NCBI GenBank assembly: GCA_030147525.1 | Contig: JASBVF010000003.1 | Span: forward strand, 124,001 to 188,000 | Direction of reading: 5' to 3' | DNA from: Bacteroidota bacterium | GTDB taxonomy: Bacteria > Bacteroidota > Bacteroidia > Chitinophagales > Saprospiraceae | Length of the DNA stretch: 64,000 bases | Part shown: positions 59,936 through 64,000 of the stretch, one piece after another | How the letters are laid out: every line of letters starts with the position of its first letter | Position numbering within the stretch: the first letter of the stretch is position 1 | The notes under the pieces: generated by a model | The model's database searches: none | Told to the model about the DNA's origin: nothing | The model's input: only the letters and a program-made list of their open reading frames with translations | Program-made: the position numbers and the translations under genes

Positions 59936-61258
59936 ATGAAAAATTACCAAACTAACTTAAAAGGACTTGTAAAAGCCTTGTTTTTACTCTTTGTTTTACC
60001 TGCTGTTTTGTCAGCTCAGCCCAAAGCAGATATTGACAACCTTGCAAAAAGTGTAGAATCCAAAGTCATTGAATGGCGGCGGGATTTTCACCAGCACCCC
60101 GAGCTATCAAATCGGGAATTCCGCACCGCGGAAATAGTCGCTAAACATCTGAAGAGCCTGGGGATGGAAGTGCGGACCGGTATCGCTCACACGGGTGTAC
60201 TCGGTATTTTAAAAGGTGGAAAACCCGGCCCGGTGGTCGCTTTGCGTGCTGATATGGATGGGCTGCCGGTGACGGAGCGGGCGCCTGTACCTTTTGCTTC
60301 AAAAGAAAGATCAACTTATCTCGGTCAGGAGGTCGGAGTGATGCATGCCTGCGGTCATGATACGCACACCGCCATTTTGATGGGAGTTGCAGAAATTTTG
60401 ACCGGGATGAAAAAAGACCTGCAGGGAACTGTCATGTTCATTTTCCAACCGGCTGAAGAGGGTGCACCTCCGGGTGAAGAAGGTGGCGCCCAACTAATGC
60501 TCAAGGAAGGATTGTTCGACAATCCCACGCCTGAAGTTGCATTTGGACTACACATCAGCTCTGACCTGGAAGTTGGAAAAATTCGCTACAAACCGGAAGG
60601 CACCATGGCCGCAGCTGACATGTTCACCATTAAAGTTAAAGGTAAGCAGTCGCATGGCTCAAGGCCCTGGACAGGCGTTGACCCGATCGTCACTTCAGCG
60701 CAAATCATTCTCGGGCTGCAAACCATCATCAGCCGCCAGACGGAACTGACGAAGGAAGCCGCCGTGATTACCGTCGGTAAAATAACTTCCGGCGTCCGGA
60801 ACAACATCATCCCGGAAGAGGCTGAAATGATTGGGACCATCCGGACGCTCGACACGGCCATGCAGCGTGACATTCACGAACGCATCCGTAAAACTGCCAC
60901 CCTGATTGCCGAGAGCCAGGGTGCTACCGCAGAGGTCGATATTCAAATCGGGTATCCTGTCACCTACAACAACCCACAATTGACAGCGAAAATGCTTCCG
61001 TCACTGTACAAGGCGGCCGGAGAAGAGAACGTGCTGGTAAGCCGTCCCATAACCGGAGCAGAGGATTTTTCATTTTATGCAAACCGGGTGCCCGGCCTGT
61101 TTTTCTTCCTCGGCGGCATGCCAAAGGGCATGAATCCGATCGATGCAGCGCCACACCACACGCCTGATTTCTTTATCGATGAAAGCGGTTTCACCACCGG
61201 CGTGAAAGCGCTGACACAACTGACGCTGGATTACATGGCTTCGAAAGCGAAGAAATAA
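59936..61258 (+). CDS. M20D-family metallo-amidohydrolase/carboxypeptidase, exported
   Basis: Hydrolyses N-acyl amino acids or peptides (family substrates vary; indole-acetyl amino acids, hippurate). 440 residues from MKNYQTNLKGLVKALFLLFV; the signal peptide ends near LSAQP. Metal ligands: MHACGHDTH (Cys/His), FQPAEEGAPPGEEGG (Glu pair) and a late APHHTPDF His. RRDFHQHPELSNREFRT opens the catalytic domain. The dimerisation domain is inserted at about 240-355 (KGKQSHGSRPWTGVDP). A bidirectional terminator follows. Confidence 0.93.
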   Translation: MKNYQTNLKGLVKALFLLFVLPAVLSAQPKADIDNLAKSVESKVIEWRRDFHQHPELSNREFRTAEIVAKHLKSLGMEVRTGIAHTGVLGILKGGKPGPVVALRADMDGLPVTERAPVPFASKERSTYLGQEVGVMHACGHDTHTAILMGVAEILTGMKKDLQGTVMFIFQPAEEGAPPGEEGGAQLMLKEGLFDNPTPEVAFGLHISSDLEVGKIRYKPEGTMAAADMFTIKVKGKQSHGSRPWTGVDPIVTSAQIILGLQTIISRQTELTKEAAVITVGKITSGVRNNIIPEEAEMIGTIRTLDTAMQRDIHERIRKTATLIAESQGATAEVDIQIGYPVTYNNPQLTAKMLPSLYKAAGEENVLVSRPITGAEDFSFYANRVPGLFFFLGGMPKGMNPIDAAPHHTPDFFIDESGFTTGVKALTQLTLDYMASKAKK

Positions 61259-61280
61259 TGTTGTTCAATCCCCAAAAAAA

Positions 61281-61325
61281 AACAGCCCGGTGAATGTGCA
61301 TACTTCACCGGGCTGTTTTTTTTGG
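61281..61325. terminator. Bidirectional terminator between the M20 gene and sppA
   Basis: Perfect 14-bp inverted repeat AACAGCCCGGTGAA (61281-61294) / TTCACCGGGCTGTT (61304-61317), A-rich on the left and followed by T on the right. Confidence 0.92.
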
Positions 61326-61342
61326 GTAACCTGCGACAAGAT

Positions 61343-63121
61343 TTATTTAAAATCAATAATTACCGGCAGCCTTGCCTGTACACCTTTCATTTCCAGCATT
61401 TCTTTGGCTTCACGGTAAAATTTGTAATAGTCGCCTAATTCACGTTGAATTAACTGGTTGCGGATTGCATCGTCGTCTTTTTGTCCAGTCAACTCTTCCA
61501 AAAACGCTTGCAACGGATCTTTTTGGTAGGGGTATTCCATGACGCGGTAATTTTCGATTCCCGCCAGATCGGCAGCTGATTGCATTGCCTGACTCAGGCC
61601 TCCGATTTCATCCACTAAGCCGATAGCCATGGCTTTTTCGCCTGGCCAGATACGACCCTGGGCAATGGCGTGGACACTGTCACGGCTCATGTTTCTTCCT
61701 TCGGCGACACGCATCAGGAATTTTTCGTACATCTTGTCAGTGGATTCCTGCAGGTATTTTTGCTCAGCCGGCGCAAGATCAAAAAACGGATTCAGGCCGG
61801 TGGAATAACTGGTGGTTTTGACGGAATCCCAGTGAATGCCGAGTTTTTCTTCAAAAAGTTTGGAAGCGTTGGGCAACATGGAAAATACTCCGATGGAGCC
61901 TGTGAGCGTGTTGGGTTCTGCAAAAATTTTATCGGCCATGCACGCAATATAATATCCGCCCGACGCTGCATAGTCGCCCATGGAGACGACCACTTTTTTG
62001 TCCCCGGATTTTGCCAGCGTCAGCTCCCGCCAGATATTTTCGGAAGCGATGGCGCTACCGCCGGGGGAGTTTACACGTAAAACAATAGCTTTGATTTTTT
62101 CGTCATTCCGAATTTTGCGGAGCAATTTGACGTATTGGTCATCGACAATAGTTCCTTTATCACCACTACCGCTGAGGATGGAACCTTCCGCGTAAATAAC
62201 AGCGATTCTATCTTTGGCAGATGAATTTCTTTTTTTGGTGTAACTACCTGCATAGTCTTCCAGTCCAATCGTTTTCAGTTTATCTTTTTCAGCCAGTTCC
62301 ATCCGGCTTTTTAAATCATCGATTACCTCGTCAATGTACCCCGTCTGATCAGCCAAGCCAAAGGTAACTGCATCATCAGCATCTCTGATTTTCAATTCGT
62401 CAGCGATAGCCCTGAGTTCTGCCACAGTTTTATTTCGGGACAATCCCATTTCCGTCAGGAAATTATTGAAAACAGGTTCAAGATACTCCCTCAGTTGCAG
62501 GCGGTTTTGGTCGCTCATTTTGTTGAGGCGATAGGGTTCGGTCGCACTCTTAAAATCACCGGCGTAAAAAACCTGCATTTTAATACCCACTTTATCGAGC
62601 ATGTCCTTAAAAAAAGGAATCATAGCTGAAAAACCGTGAAAATCAATGCCACCCAGTGGATTGATGTAGACTTTATCGGCCGCCGAGGCGATGTAGTAAG
62701 TGCCCTGCGTGTAGTTTTTGGAATAGGAAACGACAAACTTTCCGCTTTCCTTAAATTTCAGAATGGCATTCCTGAGGGTGGATGCAGTCGCTAAACCACT
62801 GCCGGTACTCCCCTCGAGGTCGAGTAAAATGCCTTTAATTTTTTCATCGCCTGCAGCGTGCCCGATGGTTTCGACAATATCGTTCAGGCCAAGAATTTCC
62901 TGGTCTGTCAAATCAAATGGGTTTACTTGCAGGTTGTTGGTTTGCTCAGGGATGGGTTTATCCAGCTTAAGGTGAAGAACCGTGTTTGAGCTTACACTCA
63001 CTTTTTTTTCGCCGACGCTTGCAAGACCTGCAATGAGGACGAATCCGAAAAAACCGAGCAGAAGAAAAGCCACGCCTACACCGAGGCATGAGGAGAAAAC
63101 ATTTTTTACGAATTGATTCAT
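61343..63121 (-). CDS. sppA: Signal peptide peptidase SppA (67-kDa type)
   Basis: Membrane-bound serine protease of family S49 that degrades cleaved signal peptides. 592 residues, long form with two S49 domains. One N-terminal TM helix (VGVAFLLLGFFGFVLIAGLA). Domain 1 (about 110-290) contains VSYSKNYTQGTYYIASAADK, the region expected to hold the Lys base. Domain 2 (about 310-530) has VNSPGGSAIASENIW and MGDYAASGGYYIACMADKIF, with the nucleophile Ser in AASGGYY. A terminator follows its stop. Confidence 0.94.
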   Translation of the reverse strand: MNQFVKNVFSSCLGVGVAFLLLGFFGFVLIAGLASVGEKKVSVSSNTVLHLKLDKPIPEQTNNLQVNPFDLTDQEILGLNDIVETIGHAAGDEKIKGILLDLEGSTGSGLATASTLRNAILKFKESGKFVVSYSKNYTQGTYYIASAADKVYINPLGGIDFHGFSAMIPFFKDMLDKVGIKMQVFYAGDFKSATEPYRLNKMSDQNRLQLREYLEPVFNNFLTEMGLSRNKTVAELRAIADELKIRDADDAVTFGLADQTGYIDEVIDDLKSRMELAEKDKLKTIGLEDYAGSYTKKRNSSAKDRIAVIYAEGSILSGSGDKGTIVDDQYVKLLRKIRNDEKIKAIVLRVNSPGGSAIASENIWRELTLAKSGDKKVVVSMGDYAASGGYYIACMADKIFAEPNTLTGSIGVFSMLPNASKLFEEKLGIHWDSVKTTSYSTGLNPFFDLAPAEQKYLQESTDKMYEKFLMRVAEGRNMSRDSVHAIAQGRIWPGEKAMAIGLVDEIGGLSQAMQSAADLAGIENYRVMEYPYQKDPLQAFLEELTGQKDDDAIRNQLIQRELGDYYKFYREAKEMLEMKGVQARLPVIIDFK

Positions 63122-63573
63122 GTAAGTGCTGTTTGAGTAATAACTTTTAAGGTGTCAGGATTTTTTGGGTCTTAAAAACAAAACGAAGGTAAAGGTTGAA
63201 AGATAGAGCAGACTTTTTTTTAGATCAAGGCGCTTAATCGGTGGACGATATTTTACAAAAATTGCCAGCCGGGCATGGAAAGTGCGGCTTTTTTACTTTC
63301 AAGCGCTTTCTCATTTTTATAGTTTGATACATCACAAAACACCGGAGAAAGTAATAGTTGTGAGACCACAGCCAATACCCTTCAAAACGGCAAAGAAATG
63401 TAACTTGTTGACCAATTCTTCAATTAGGCAAACCTAATCATTAAATAATCAGGGGAATGATTTTACTTTTATGCTTTGAAAAATTGAAAACGGGAAATTA
63501 TATTTTTCGAAGGTACTTGTCGTTTATTTGCCCAAATTTTACAATCACCTGATAGATGGATAACTTTCACTTT
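63122..63573. other. 452-bp divergent intergenic region
   Basis: Between sppA and the choice-of-anchor L gene. It is AT-rich; no gene and no FNR-like box were seen. One perfect short palindrome, ATTAGG-CAAA-CCTAAT (63423-63438), lies about 135 bp ahead of the plus-strand gene and could be a regulator site. Confidence 0.55.
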
Positions 63574-64000
63574 ATGAATAAAATCAGATCTTCTGTTTTG
63601 ATGTTGGCCTCGTTGCTGACTTCCTTGTCACTTTTTTCACAAACCATGGAAGTCACAGACGCCACCACCCCACCTTTCACACCTGAAAATCTGATTACCA
63701 ATATTTTCCTCGGCGACGGTGTCGAAGTGCTGAACGTGACCTACGAAGGCGACCCGCTGGCAGTTGGCTATTTTAAAAGTGGTCAAAACGCTGTAGGCAT
63801 TGACCGGGGCATCTTGCTTACAAGCGGACGGGCAGCCTCCTCCAGCCCCAACTGTACCGGGCCGTTGGGCGCCAATTGCGTCGGTAGCCAGTTCAGTTCC
63901 AACGATGTCAACAGCAGCGCCACCGACCCCGACCTTCAATCCATCGCAGCAGGCGTGCTGAATGACGTGGCCAAATTCACGATAACCTTCATCCCGACCT
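63574..64000 (+). CDS. Choice-of-anchor L domain protein, 3' truncated by the window edge
   Basis: Surface or secreted protein; only the first 142 codons are visible. Start ATG 63574 with a signal peptide ending near LSLFSQ. The choice-of-anchor L pattern follows at once: PPFTPENLITNIFLGDGVEV, then VGYFKSGQNAVGIDRGILLT (the Asp-Arg-Gly-Ile-Leu-Leu-Thr-Ser-Gly motif), then a DPDLQSIA segment and KFTITFIPT. In Bacteroidota such proteins usually end in a gliding-motility/T9SS sorting domain or PKD repeats, which would lie beyond the window. Confidence 0.88.
   Translation, partial: MNKIRSSVLMLASLLTSLSLFSQTMEVTDATTPPFTPENLITNIFLGDGVEVLNVTYEGDPLAVGYFKSGQNAVGIDRGILLTSGRAASSSPNCTGPLGANCVGSQFSSNDVNSSATDPDLQSIAAGVLNDVAKFTITFIPT

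Noticed and set aside
61281-61325. Regulatory attenuator ahead of sppA
   Set aside because: It lies between convergent 3' ends, so it is a shared terminator.

Overview
The window comes from a member of the Bacteroidota, most likely the Saprospiria. It carries a SusC/SusD/SusE polysaccharide-uptake operon, a T9SS C-terminal sorting tail, a choice-of-anchor L protein, a fused CcoN-CcoO oxidase, a Sec-type (clade II) NosZ, an LptD/amidase/MlaD neighbourhood and TAnnTTTG-type -7 promoter elements. No rRNA, tRNA, IS element, phage or CRISPR array was seen.

Layout. 1-9564: a truncated sulfatase, an FG-GAP/ASPIC secreted protein and a susCDE operon in which SusD carries an inserted pair of SusE/F-type domains. 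10103-11671: a membrane-anchored LuxR regulator, a DUF4199 protein and a VOC protein. 11834-18376: a TetR-TolC-MFP-RND efflux operon. 18480-24125 (minus): ccoI, a TauE/SafE-like protein, a FixL-like heme-PAS histidine kinase and a receiver-CRP fusion regulator, apparently one operon. 24350-28651: a small eRF1-like protein, Hsp20, a Cys-less rhodanese and three universal stress proteins (USPs). 28953-35832: tonB and the cbb3 oxidase operon ccoS-NO-Q-P-G-H. 36103-43574: a USP and the nitrous-oxide reductase operon (cytochrome c, nosZ, membrane protein, nosL, nosD, nosF, nosY). 43779-51352: an Rrf2 regulator, four more USPs, an unknown small protein, a membrane protein and three CBS-pair proteins. 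51384-64000: a COX3-like protein, a zinc-ribbon protein, envelope genes (mlaD, amidase, lptD), a PPi-type phosphofructokinase, an M20 peptidase, sppA and the start of a choice-of-anchor L protein.

The most interesting result is regulatory. FNR/FixK-type palindromes (TGAY-N4-RTCA) occur as tandem pairs with centres 22-23 bp apart in front of the ccoI/regulator operon, the gene at 24350, the cbb3 operon, the nos operon, the Rrf2 gene, USP genes at 44318 and 45368, the small-protein/USP pair at 46528, and the CBS genes. In most of these the promoter-proximal palindrome lies 29.5 bp (centre to first base) from a TAnnTTTG-like -7 element. That is the geometry of a class II activator at about -41.5 with a second dimer near -64. 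The same region encodes a plausible signalling chain: a FixL-like heme-PAS kinase whose proximal His and distal Arg positions match FixL, and a receiver domain fused to a CRP/FNR DNA-binding protein. Together they look like a low-oxygen regulon joining microaerobic respiration, N2O respiration and a large USP/CBS set. In gene content this is reminiscent of the mycobacterial DosR dormancy regulon, but built from unrelated regulators. The regulator-to-box link is inference.
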